From Candidatus Levyibacteriota bacterium (GTDB lineage: Bacteria > Patescibacteriota > Microgenomatia > Levybacterales > UBA12049), in contig JAHFKE010000137.1 in assembly GCA_023245515.1 (NCBI GenBank), positions 1 to 12,768 of the forward strand: a stretch of DNA of 12,768 nt. Reading direction: 5' to 3'. Positions 1-6,181 of this stretch are shown here, piece by piece. The notes under the pieces are model-generated. The model saw nothing but the letters and a program-made list of their open reading frames with translations, did no database searches and had not been told where the DNA came from. A program made the translations under genes and the position numbers. Position 1 is the stretch's first letter; each line of letters begins with the position of its first letter.

Positions 1-78
1 TAATATATACAAAATTAATCAAAATTGCAAGATGTAAAATAAAGATTTGAGCCTAATTTGTAATAGTAATTTTGCTTA

Positions 79-108
79 TTGACAGAAAAGAACGAAGAGA
101 TGTACACT
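79..108 (+). promoter_or_regulatory. Probable promoter of the pst operon
   Basis: A perfect TTGACA at 79-84 is followed after 18 bases by TACACT at 103-108, a fair -35/-10 pair. Transcription would begin near 115, giving a leader of about 33 bases before the pstS ATG at 148. I see no clear PhoB-box direct repeats and no Shine-Dalgarno sequence before the ATG. The first 78 bases of the window hold no recognisable gene. Confidence 0.5.
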
Positions 109-147
109 CTCATCATTAAATAAATATTTTTGATAAAAATATATATT

Positions 148-1173
148 ATGAAAAAAATAATAATCGCATTAGTTTTGATAGTAGTAGTGGTTGTTGGTGT
201 ACAAGCTCTTGCTAAGAGGGCACCACAGAATGCTTCTAATCCAATGGTCTCAAAATCGCAGGTAGTCATCAAAGTTGACGGATCCTCAACAGTGTATCCA
301 ATTACCGAAGCAGTGGCCGAAGAATACCAGAAAGCAAATTCCGATGTGAAAGTAACCGTAGGGATAGCGGGAACGGGCGGAGGATTTAAGAAATTCTGTG
401 CCGGTGAGACCGATCTCAGTGATGCGTCTCGCCCTATCAAAGCTGTCGAGGCAGATGAGTGCACAACTAAAGCTATAGAATACATAGAGCTTCCTATTGG
501 TTACGATGGGCTTGCTATCGTTGTCAATCCTGAGAACACGTGGTTGAAAGATATCACTGTGTCAGAGCTTAAGAAATTGTGGGAGCCTGAAGCGCAGAAA
601 AAAATAACCAAATGGAATCAAGTTAATCCTGCATGGCCAAATGAGGAAATCCACTTGTTCGGTCCTGGCACGGATTCAGGTACCTTTGATTACTTCACAG
701 AGAAGATCGTCGGCACACAAGGCAAAAGCAGAGGCGACTACACCGCCAGCGAAGATGATAACGTACTTGTCCAAGGAGTATCATCAGACAAATACGCTCT
801 CGGATACTTCGGAGTCGCATATTACGAGCAGAACAAAGACAAGCTGAAGCTCGTCGGAGTTAATGAAGAAAAGGGCAAAGGCGGTATGCTCCCTACTTAT
901 GAAAATGTAGTCAAAGGTGCATATCACCCACTTTCCCGCCCGCTCTTTGTCTATGTCGCAATAAAGTCGCTCGAGAAACCTGAAGTTAAAGGATTCGTCG
1001 ATTACTATCTTGCAAACGCAGCTAAGCTGGTAAAAGAAGTGAGCTACATTGCACTACCTGACGCCGATTATCCATTGGTAGTGAAAAGATTCGAAAGCAG
1101 AAAAACAGGTTCTATCTTCTCAGCTGATGCAGCCAAGGGGCTGACAGTGAAAGAAATACTGGAATTAGAATAA
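148..1173 (+). CDS. pstS: Phosphate ABC transporter substrate-binding protein PstS
   Basis: This is the extracytoplasmic phosphate receptor that hands phosphate to the PstC-PstA channel. I chose the ATG at 148 (341 residues) over an in-frame TTG at 130, because it starts directly with a signal/anchor sequence: MKK followed by a hydrophobic run to about residue 20. No cysteine follows this segment, so there is no lipobox, and the protein is either anchored by the segment or released. Family hallmarks are DGSSTVYPI at residues 44-52, the glycine-rich GTGGGF at 75-80, the ETDLSDASRPI stretch at 87-97, IGYDGLAIVVN near 117-127, and FGPGTDSGTF at 171-180. These provide the phosphate-contacting loops of type II periplasmic binding proteins. 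Its stop overlaps the pstC start by one base (TAATG), so the two are translationally coupled. Confidence 0.96.
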   Translation: MKKIIIALVLIVVVVVGVQALAKRAPQNASNPMVSKSQVVIKVDGSSTVYPITEAVAEEYQKANSDVKVTVGIAGTGGGFKKFCAGETDLSDASRPIKAVEADECTTKAIEYIELPIGYDGLAIVVNPENTWLKDITVSELKKLWEPEAQKKITKWNQVNPAWPNEEIHLFGPGTDSGTFDYFTEKIVGTQGKSRGDYTASEDDNVLVQGVSSDKYALGYFGVAYYEQNKDKLKLVGVNEEKGKGGMLPTYENVVKGAYHPLSRPLFVYVAIKSLEKPEVKGFVDYYLANAAKLVKEVSYIALPDADYPLVVKRFESRKTGSIFSADAAKGLTVKEILELE

Positions 1174-2057
1174 TGACCCCGCTCCGCCTCAAAGAAAAGG
1201 TAATTGAATCCACATTTTTTTTGAGTTCATCACTTGCTATCTTTATCAATCTTGCCATTATTGCTATTCTGACATTTGAGTCCTATGGATTTTTTCATAA
1301 AGTCTCACCGATAGATTTTTTCACTGATACGCAGTGGACGCCATTCTTTTATGATAAACATTATGGCATTCTCTCTCTTTTCGCAGGGACCTTTCTGACG
1401 ACAGTCATTGCGCTGGCAGTTGCGTTGCCTGTCGGATTAATCAGCGCTATTTATCTGAGTGAGTATTCTCATTCGCGTTTTCGGGTCAGTGTTAAGCCGA
1501 TGCTTGAAATGATCGCTGCCGTGCCTACTGTTGTATATGGTTATTTTGCATTACTCTTTGTGACGCCACTGCTTAAAAATATCATTCCCGGTCTTGCGAG
1601 CTTTAATTCTCTCAGTGCGGGGATAGTTATGGGCATTATGATTATTCCTCTGATTGCCTCTCTCAGTGAAGACGCGATCCATGCAGTTCCTCTTATGCTT
1701 CGTGAAGGTGCTTTTGCGCTTGGGGCAACGCGTTTACAAGTCGTGAGACGCGTGTTATTGCCGGCAGCATTTTCAGGCATCGCTGCATCCGTTATCTTGG
1801 GTGTGTCAAGAGCAATTGGCGAGACAATGATTGTCGCGATAGCGGCAGGTTTGCAGCCGAGGTTTACACTCAACCCCCTAGTTCCAATTGAGACGGTCAC
1901 ATCATATATCGTACAGGTCAGCCAGGGTGATGCAGCAGCTGGAACGATAGAATTTCAAACAATCTTTGTAGCAGGAGCGAGCTTGTTTGTCATGACGTTT
2001 ATTTTGAATACTATAAGTTATGGTTTACGCAAAAGATATATGCAGGCGTATGTTTAG
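1173..2057 (+). CDS. pstC: Phosphate ABC transporter permease PstC
   Basis: This is one of the two membrane subunits of the Pst phosphate channel, 294 residues with about six hydrophobic segments. The permease (EAA) signature lies at residues 177-217, with REGAFALGAT, the LPAAFSGI stretch and SRAIGET. The conserved AAVPTVVYGYFAL segment typical of PstC lies at 115-127. It is slightly shorter than the E. coli protein (about 319 residues), mostly in the N-terminal region. The ATG overlaps the pstS stop by one base and has no independent ribosome-binding site, which fits coupled translation. The stop is TAG. Its partner pstA starts 44 bases downstream. Confidence 0.96.
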   Translation: MTPLRLKEKVIESTFFLSSSLAIFINLAIIAILTFESYGFFHKVSPIDFFTDTQWTPFFYDKHYGILSLFAGTFLTTVIALAVALPVGLISAIYLSEYSHSRFRVSVKPMLEMIAAVPTVVYGYFALLFVTPLLKNIIPGLASFNSLSAGIVMGIMIIPLIASLSEDAIHAVPLMLREGAFALGATRLQVVRRVLLPAAFSGIAASVILGVSRAIGETMIVAIAAGLQPRFTLNPLVPIETVTSYIVQVSQGDAAAGTIEFQTIFVAGASLFVMTFILNTISYGLRKRYMQAYV

Positions 2058-2059
2058 AG

Positions 2060-2091
2060 GAGTTGAGAATTGAGAGTTGAAAGTTGAGAAA
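2060..2091 (+). repeat. Short degenerate GTTGAGA-type repeat between pstC and pstA
   Basis: The pstC-pstA spacer contains four imperfect units of the form (A)GTTGAGA/ATTGAGA/GTTGAAA in about 32 bases. The run is low-complexity and non-coding. It looks similar in style to the TTGAAA/TTGATA-rich arms around the four-helix-bundle gene at 3821, so it could be a relic of such an element, but it is too short to prove this. It separates pstA from the upstream cistron; there is no good Shine-Dalgarno sequence close to the pstA ATG. Confidence 0.4.
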
Positions 2092-2101
2092 TAAAATATT
2101 T

Positions 2102-2974
2102 ATGAAAAAGAGCTTTCTAAAAAAACTTAGTCGGAATGAGATGAATGACCGTATTTTTTCAGTGGTTGGATTATTGGCGACTTTATTGGGGGTTGGCGTT
2201 TTTCTCGTTTTGCTTGCGGATGTAGCAATGGATGGTCTGAAGCGGCTCAACTGGAGCTTCTTGACCAGCTTTCCATCGCGCAATCCTTTTGATGCTGGGA
2301 TTTTATCGGCTTGGGTGGGGACAGTTTGGCTTATGGCAGTAACAGGTGCTATCGCTATACCGCTTGGTATCATGGCAGGTATTTATTTGGAAGAATATGG
2401 CAAGAGAAATAAGCTTGCCGGATTTATTGAGGTCAATATCGCTAACCTTGCTGGTATACCTTCGATTATTTACGGTCTTCTGGGACTTGGGTTATTTGTG
2501 AGATTTCTTGATCTGGGGAGAAGTGTTCTAGCGGGTGGGGCGACACTTGCCCTTCTCATATTGCCGATTATTATTCTCGCAACTCGTGAAGCACTTCGGG
2601 CGGTACCGGTATCACTCCGTGAGGCGTCGTTTGCCCTTGGAGCTACCAAATGGCAGACGCTGAAATATCAAATTTTGCCGGCAGCATTTCCGGGCATTTT
2701 GACGGGTATCATCTTAGCGATGTCACGGGCGATCGGAGAATCAGCGCCACTTATTATGATTGGCGCTCTGGCATATATTGCTTTTCTCCCTCAACAGTTG
2801 TCTGACCCTTTCACAGCTTTGCCGATTCAGATTTTTAACTGGGTATCACGTCCCCAGCATGAATTTGCTGTCAATGCCGCAGCAGGGATCCTCGTTCTTC
2901 TTTTTATAACGCTCATGATGAATGGACTGGCGATTTGGCTCAGATATAGATTTGAGAAGAAAGTGAGGTGGTAA
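2102..2974 (+). CDS. pstA: Phosphate ABC transporter permease PstA
   Basis: This is the second membrane subunit of the phosphate importer, pairing with PstC. I chose the ATG at 2102 (290 residues) over an in-frame TTG at 2084, which lies inside the spacer repeat. The protein begins with a basic stretch (MKKSFLKKLSR), then a first membrane segment at about 18-40, a short extracytoplasmic domain with NPFDAGILSAW at 61-71, and five more hydrophobic segments. The EAA coupling loop is at residues 172-213: LREASFALGATKW, then LPAAFPGIL and SRAIGESAPL. The segment ANLAGIPSIIYGLLGLG (114-130) is typical of PstA. The stop is three bases before the pstB ATG. Confidence 0.95.
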   Translation: MKKSFLKKLSRNEMNDRIFSVVGLLATLLGVGVFLVLLADVAMDGLKRLNWSFLTSFPSRNPFDAGILSAWVGTVWLMAVTGAIAIPLGIMAGIYLEEYGKRNKLAGFIEVNIANLAGIPSIIYGLLGLGLFVRFLDLGRSVLAGGATLALLILPIIILATREALRAVPVSLREASFALGATKWQTLKYQILPAAFPGILTGIILAMSRAIGESAPLIMIGALAYIAFLPQQLSDPFTALPIQIFNWVSRPQHEFAVNAAAGILVLLFITLMMNGLAIWLRYRFEKKVRW

Positions 2975-2977
2975 TAT

Positions 2978-3733
2978 ATGCAAAAAATTATAGAAGCTAG
3001 TAATTTACGTGTATCATTTGGTAAAACGCAGGTGCTTAAAAATGTCAGCATGACGCTACATAAAGATAAGATCACGGCTATCATCGGTCCGTCAGGTTGT
3101 GGTAAGAGCACATTTCTTAGATGTCTTAACAGGATGAATGACATGTATGACAATTTTAAATTGGAAGGTGCTATCTCGTTCAAAGGGGATAATGTCTATG
3201 CAAAAGAAACTGATGTTATTGAAATGCGTAGAAGAATCGGAATGGTATTTCAGAAACCCAATCCATTCCCCTCAAGTATTTATGAAAATGTCGCTTTTGG
3301 GCTCCGCATTCAGAATATCAACGACAAAAAAATTCTTGATGAGGTCGTTGAGAGGAGTCTTAAGAAGGCAGCATTGTGGGACGAAGTGAAGGATAGACTG
3401 GGTAATTCGGCATTGCGACTCTCAGGTGGACAGCAGCAGAGACTTTGTATCGCGCGCACTATTGCGGTAGAATCTGAAGTAATTCTCTTTGATGAACCAT
3501 GTTCGGCGCTTGATCCTACTTCAACGAGAAAAATTGAAGATCTGATTCTTGAGCTGAAAAAGCACTATACTATCATTATCGTTACTCATAATATGCATCA
3601 GGCAAAGAGAATCTCAGATTTCACAGGCTTTTTCCACCTAGGAGAACTCGTAGAATTTGGAGAGACGAAAAAGATTTTCGAAGATGCCAAGGAAAAGCTG
3701 ACGAGGGATTATGTACGGGGAGATTTCGGATAG
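2978..3733 (+). CDS. pstB: Phosphate ABC transporter ATP-binding protein PstB
   Basis: This is the cytoplasmic ATPase that powers phosphate import through PstC-PstA; 251 residues, the normal family length. Walker A is GPSGCGKST at residues 37-45, followed by the PstB-typical LRCLNRMND. The Q-loop lies in GMVFQKPNPFP, the ABC signature is LSGGQQQRLCIARTIA, Walker B is VILFDEPCSALDP, and the switch histidine is in VTHNMHQA. A Shine-Dalgarno-like GAGGTG at 2965-2970, within the pstA 3' end, is seven bases before the ATG; it is the clearest ribosome-binding site in the operon. No phoU follows, although phoU commonly closes this operon in other bacteria. The stop is TAG. Confidence 0.97.
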   Translation: MQKIIEASNLRVSFGKTQVLKNVSMTLHKDKITAIIGPSGCGKSTFLRCLNRMNDMYDNFKLEGAISFKGDNVYAKETDVIEMRRRIGMVFQKPNPFPSSIYENVAFGLRIQNINDKKILDEVVERSLKKAALWDEVKDRLGNSALRLSGGQQQRLCIARTIAVESEVILFDEPCSALDPTSTRKIEDLILELKKHYTIIIVTHNMHQAKRISDFTGFFHLGELVEFGETKKIFEDAKEKLTRDYVRGDFG

Positions 3734-3777
3734 ATATCTCGAAGTGAGAAATGAGATATTCTTGACTTTGATTTTTT
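3734..3777 (+). terminator. Weak stem-loop and T-run after pstB
   Basis: ATATCTC at 3734-3740 pairs with GAGATAT at 3753-3759 around a 12-base loop, and a T-rich run follows at 3771-3778. The stem is AT-rich and lies 11 bases from the T-run, so it is not a classical intrinsic terminator. It is the only candidate end point for the pst transcript. It abuts the left arm of the element around the next gene. Confidence 0.25.
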
Positions 3778-4246
3778 TGATACCTTGAAATCTTGATCAA
3801 TTATGAATTAGCATATGTTCATGATTACAAGTTTTTTAGATCTTGAAGTCTATAAAGAAGCATTTCAATTATCAATCGAAATTGAGGATCTTTTGAAGAG
3901 TTATCCTGCTTCTGAAAAATATCTTTTGGTTGATCAAATGAAGCGAGCTTCTAGATCTGTTCCTGCACAGATTGCAGAAGGATATGCCAGAAGAGAATCA
4001 TTAAAAGATTTTCAAAGATATTTAAGAGATTGTGTGGGTGAAGCGAACGAAATGATCAATCATGTTATGTTGTCAAAACATAAACAATATATCAAAAAAT
4101 CAGGATATGCAGACGAGCTGATTGAAAGATATAATAAGCTTGGTAAAAAATTGACCAATCTTAAAAATAACTGGCAAAACTTTAAGTAATAGTTCTGTTC
4201 TCAATTATCAAATAATCAAAATATCCAGTTTTCAAGATCCAAAAAA
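3773..4246 (+). mobile_element. IVS-like element: four-helix-bundle gene with flanking inverted repeats
   Basis: The left flank (3773-3797) and the reverse complement of the right flank (4223-4246) align as TTTTTTG, AT, C, TTGAAA and a closing GAT, with small indels. The pair could form an imperfect long stem around the four-helix-bundle gene. It is established that 23S rRNA intervening sequences encode this protein family and have complementary ends forming a helix. Here the same layout appears in an intergenic site after pstB, with no rRNA nearby. Calling it a mobile unit is inference. The outer borders are uncertain, because weak similarity continues outward (GAAGTG near 3741 and, inverted, near 4250-4256). 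Confidence 0.4.
3821..4189 (+). CDS. Four-helix-bundle protein (23S rRNA intervening-sequence protein family)
   Basis: This is a 122-residue, mostly helical protein of the family named after proteins encoded in 23S rRNA intervening sequences; their exact function is unknown. The recognisable signature is an early DLEVYKEAFQLSIEIEDL helix, then RASRSVPAQIAEGYARRE and DFQRYLRDCVGEANEM, matching the usual 'S-(I/V)-x-x-x-IAEG-x-x-R' and following 'F-x-x-(F/Y)-L' pattern. Homologous family proteins form pentamers of four-helix bundles. The ATG at 3821 gives the usual family N-terminus; an in-frame ATG at 3815 would add two residues. It has its own flanking inverted repeats and is unlikely to belong to the pst operon. 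No clear promoter or ribosome-binding site is seen. Confidence 0.88.
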   Translation: MITSFLDLEVYKEAFQLSIEIEDLLKSYPASEKYLLVDQMKRASRSVPAQIAEGYARRESLKDFQRYLRDCVGEANEMINHVMLSKHKQYIKKSGYADELIERYNKLGKKLTNLKNNWQNFK

Positions 4247-4278
4247 GTCCCACTTCTCCCATCAAAAATTCAAAAATT

Positions 4279-4316
4279 TTATTGCTTCTTATTCACCTTC
4301 TTGATCTAGTCCCTGA
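4279..4316 (-). pseudogene. uvrB 3'-end relic, copy 1 (most decayed)
   Basis: Read leftward, this stretch encodes LRD, an in-frame TAG, then IKKVNKKQ and TAA. It matches the last residues of UvrB (LRNQIKIIQKK in the intact gene here) and is closest to the relic at 4870-4972, which ends RDQIKKVNKK. It is only about 38 bases long, carries an internal stop and has changed the usual methionine codon to ACG. It is the shortest and most damaged of the three relics and the furthest from the intact gene. On its own it would be too short to call; it is supported by the other copies. Confidence 0.6.
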
Positions 4317-4407
4317 GCGTGGTGAAGAAAAGATATTTGAAAGTGCCCAAAAAGCTGGAGAGAGATTGCGTAAGAGGTCTTTAAAGACTCTATTAAAATT
4401 AGCGTAA
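4317..4407 (+). other. Possible coding remnant ending at 4407
   Basis: Beyond uvrB relic 1, a rightward frame reads GEEKIFESAQKAGERLRKR followed by a short leucine- and lysine-rich end and TAA at 4405-4407. The composition is protein-like (a charged amphipathic helix), but there is no start codon or ribosome-binding site, and upstream the frame runs into the uvrB relic. It may be the tail of a gene truncated during a rearrangement, or chance. It overlaps the stop of the leftward membrane-protein gene by a few bases. Confidence 0.15.
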
Positions 4408-4833
4408 AATGTTAGGATAAAAAGTTATAAAAAGATAGACTAAGAAGCTGATAATTATTCCGATGATTCCAATAATGAGATTTTTTTTCTCGTCTTTCCC
4501 CTGTGACTTAATAAGCCCCATTGTTGCAAACAAAACATAGAGAGCTAAAAGATTAAATATAATTATGTAAATTTGCGTGTAGTTGAAGAATGCTCCTAGG
4601 ATATTGACTCCTCCCTCATTGCAATTGCGTCCAATGAGTCCGCAAGCATCGTATTCGTTGACGGGGCCAAACTGCATAGTTCCGTTTGATAGTATTCTAA
4701 GTAGAAAATCTATGGTTAATAAAAGTAGATTAAAACTATAGAATATACGTATAATAACAAATACCTTTGTAAGATATTTTTTTGTATTCTTAGAGGGCTT
4801 CCAGTTCTTGTCCATATACATAGCGTAGGTCAA
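4399..4833 (-). CDS. Small membrane protein of unknown function
   Basis: I do not recognise this gene. It encodes up to 144 residues with three likely membrane segments: about residues 24-46 (VFVIIRIFYSFNLLLLTIDF), 84-107 (YTQIYIIIFNLLALYVLFA) and 119-140 (LIIGIIGIIISFLVYLFITF). Between the first two lies a loop with two cysteines (DACGLIGRNCNEGG), which might form a disulphide outside the cytoplasm. The N-terminus is basic. ATG codons at 4833, 4821 and 4815 are all possible starts; MDKNWK at 4815 looks most natural, but nothing decides it. The gene lies between two uvrB 3'-end relics and reads in the same direction as uvrB, so it is probably cargo of one insertion step. Confidence 0.65.
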   Translation of the reverse strand: MTYAMYMDKNWKPSKNTKKYLTKVFVIIRIFYSFNLLLLTIDFLLRILSNGTMQFGPVNEYDACGLIGRNCNEGGVNILGAFFNYTQIYIIIFNLLALYVLFATMGLIKSQGKDEKKNLIIGIIGIIISFLVYLFITFYPNILR

Positions 4834-4869
4834 ACTTCCTGTGGTGTCAAGGAGTTGCAGAGATTACAT

Positions 4870-4972
4870 TTATTTCTTATTCACCTTCTTGATCTGATCC
4901 CGGAGCATGATAGCTGATTCAAAGTCTAATCTTTCGGCTGCCAGCTTCATTTCTTTGCGTAACTTTTTCAGC
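4870..4972 (-). pseudogene. uvrB 3'-end relic, copy 2
   Basis: Read leftward, this encodes 33 residues starting LKKLRKEMKLAAERLDFE and ending RDQIKKVNKK then TAA, matching residues 633-665 of the intact UvrB at 8681-10678, i.e. the C-terminal UVR domain. The frame is intact. Similarity stops abruptly after the LKK codons, at about 4972, where a palindrome-rich stretch begins. The last residues (KKVNKK) differ from the intact gene (KIIQKK), so it is not a recent copy of the present uvrB end. No start codon is available, and it is not expected to make a protein. Confidence 0.85.
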
Positions 4973-4974
4973 CC

Positions 4975-5040
4975 TGTACACACCTGGTGTGTGGCAGATG
5001 GACACATCGGGATGATGCATCACAAGCATGTCCGATCGGT
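4975..5040. repeat. Cluster of palindromes at the uvrB relic 2 breakpoint
   Basis: Directly beyond the point where uvrB similarity ends there are three perfect palindromes in about 62 bases. They are ACACACC-T-GGTGTGT at 4978-4992, GATGCATC at 5014-5021 and CCGATCGG at 5032-5039. GGACA (5000-5004) can also pair with TGTCC (5029-5033) to enclose the middle one. This could be a recombination site, a protein-binding site or a structured RNA. The rest of the 335-base gap between genes (4834-5168) holds only relic 2 and the promoter at 5154. Confidence 0.45.
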
Positions 5041-5153
5041 CTATTTTGCGATGGTTTATTAATCATAAGAAAGGGTGGTAATCATGCTGTGTGGATACGG
5101 TTTATAAATTGCTTTTGAAGCTAAAAAATTCGATCCCACCCGTTTGCTTTTTA

Positions 5154-5162
5154 TGCTATACT
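5154..5162 (+). promoter_or_regulatory. Extended -10 promoter of the gene at 5169
   Basis: TG-C-TATACT forms an extended -10 element (TGn at 5154-5156, hexamer at 5157-5162). The ATG at 5169 follows six bases later, so transcription should start at or next to the A of the ATG, giving a leaderless mRNA. No good -35 is visible, which the TGn extension could make up for. Confidence 0.55.
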
Positions 5163-5168
5163 ACAGAA

Positions 5169-5675
5169 ATGGTAGAGCAAAGACCTCGAAATCCTTCAGA
5201 AAACGAGAATCAAAGAATGCCTCTTGCTGAGCTGGGAGCAGAAGCACAAGCTATTATTAATTCTTTTACAGATGTTCTGAAAGAAACTCCTGATGTCAGT
5301 AGAGTTATTCTTGCGTCATTTTGGGAACTCCCAAGGCCTTTCCTTATAGGTCAAGAAGGAGCAGGTGATAGCAGCACGGGTGAAAAAAAGATTGGATTTA
5401 ACAGGGGGGATTCTTTTTACGCCATATCTCTTGATCTGGAAGAAAAGTCTAGCGTAAGTGTAGATAGATATACGATCAAAGAAGGTAGAGTTGATATGGC
5501 TACGAGGGAACGTTTAAGGGCACTTGTGCTTAGAGAGGATGATGGTAAGGTTTACAGTGCGCAGATTTATTATATAAATGAGGGCGATCCATTAGATGAT
5601 CGTGCTTATGGTGATAATAAAAATGCAGTAAGTGGTGGCAAAAAATTATTGGACAAGCTCCGTGAAGGTAGATAA
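5169..5675 (+). CDS. Hypothetical soluble protein, 168 residues
   Basis: I do not recognise this family. I chose the ATG at 5169 because a -10 box ends six bases earlier; the longer frame from a GTG at 5091 would run across that promoter. The protein is soluble and acidic, without membrane segments or a signal peptide. It starts with a polar, proline-rich stretch (VEQRPRNPSENENQR), then a helix (LAELGAEAQAIINSFTDVL). A probable mixed beta region follows with RVILASFWELPRPF, GFNRGDSFYAISLDLEE, SVSVDRYTIKEGRV and VYSAQIYYIN, and it closes with a basic helical end (KKLLDKLREGR). The gene ends 10 bases before uvrB relic 3, which it faces. It looks like cargo of one of the insertion steps. Confidence 0.7.
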   Translation: MVEQRPRNPSENENQRMPLAELGAEAQAIINSFTDVLKETPDVSRVILASFWELPRPFLIGQEGAGDSSTGEKKIGFNRGDSFYAISLDLEEKSSVSVDRYTIKEGRVDMATRERLRALVLREDDGKVYSAQIYYINEGDPLDDRAYGDNKNAVSGGKKLLDKLREGR

Positions 5676-5685
5676 TTTCCCCAAA

Positions 5686-5912
5686 TTACTTCTTCTTGTT
5701 TACCATTTTTATTTGGTCGCGGAGCATGATGGCGGTTTCAAAGTCCAGTCTTTCCGCGGCTTGCTTCATTTCTTTGCGGAGTTTTTTCAAGATGTCGTCT
5801 CGCTCGTCAGGAAGAAGGACTTCCTTTTTGCTTAGGAGTAACGTGTTTTGGAGTGTTTGTACTTCTTCTTTTTCCTCCTTCTCTTCAATAAGCTTGGCAC
5901 GGATTGCTTTCT
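5686..5912 (-). pseudogene. uvrB 3'-end relic, copy 3 (longest)
   Basis: Read leftward, this encodes 73 residues from KAIRAKLIEEKEE to RDQIKMVNKK and TAA, matching residues 593-665 of the intact UvrB. The frame is fully open, with mostly conservative changes (EREDVLKK to ERDDILKK, EMKL to EMKQ). My hand alignment gives about 20 differences in roughly 193 bases, plus a more divergent last 30 bases. The run 5843-5889 is identical to 8835-8881 over 47 bases. Upstream, the frame meets TAA after about 10 more codons with no start. It is a partial duplicate, not a gene. In the gap from here to 6181, about 270 bases, I see only one possible very short reading frame. Confidence 0.93.
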
Positions 5913-6031
5913 CATAGAGGATTAAAAACTGAAAAGTGGGAATATTTTATGAGGTGGTTCGTTTATTTCTATAATGAGGAGAAACTATCCCCTAGAAAAA
6001 CAAGAGAGGACTAAATTTGCCACACTAGAGT

Positions 6032-6130
6032 TTAATTAAGCCCCATATACGAAGCATAAATAATAAAATATTTGCCTATCCCTGAATACTTGCTTAAAAG
6101 AGAGATACACAGGCTTTTTCCATGTTCCAT
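6032..6130 (-). CDS. Possible 32-residue peptide downstream of the ATP-grasp genes
   Basis: A leftward frame from ATG at 6130 to TAA at 6032 encodes a 32-residue peptide beginning MEHGKSLCISLLSKYSG and ending YASYMGLN. It lies about 50 bases beyond the second ATP-grasp gene and on the same strand. A TATAAA six bases before its ATG resembles the leaderless arrangement elsewhere in the window. Length and AT content make chance likely. It has a single acidic residue, which argues against a typical graspetide (ATP-grasp-modified peptide) precursor. Listed only because a small peptide beside two RimK-like ligases merits a check. Confidence 0.15.
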   Translation of the reverse strand: MEHGKSLCISLLSKYSGIGKYFIIYASYMGLN

Positions 6131-6181
6131 CTACAATTTATATTTTATTTATAAACAACATCTTGGTGTCTTGCCCATAGC

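Noticed and set aside
15..485. 156-residue leftward frame over the pstS start
   Set aside because: It lies antisense to pstS, with biased composition (threonine and isoleucine runs) that mirrors the pstS signal segment.
2011..2373. Leftward frame with an asparagine/leucine/serine repeat near the pstC-pstA junction
   Set aside because: It is antisense to pstA, and its repeat is just the translation of the degenerate GTTGAGA spacer.
5091..5168. N-terminal extension of the 168-residue protein from a GTG at 5091
   Set aside because: The extension would be translated across an extended -10 box that ends six bases before the ATG at 5169; the ATG is the better start.
5632..5917. Rightward serine-rich frames across uvrB relic 3 (and the same at 8718-8906)
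   Set aside because: They are antisense shadows of the uvrB C-terminal coding sequence; the same shadow appears over intact uvrB.
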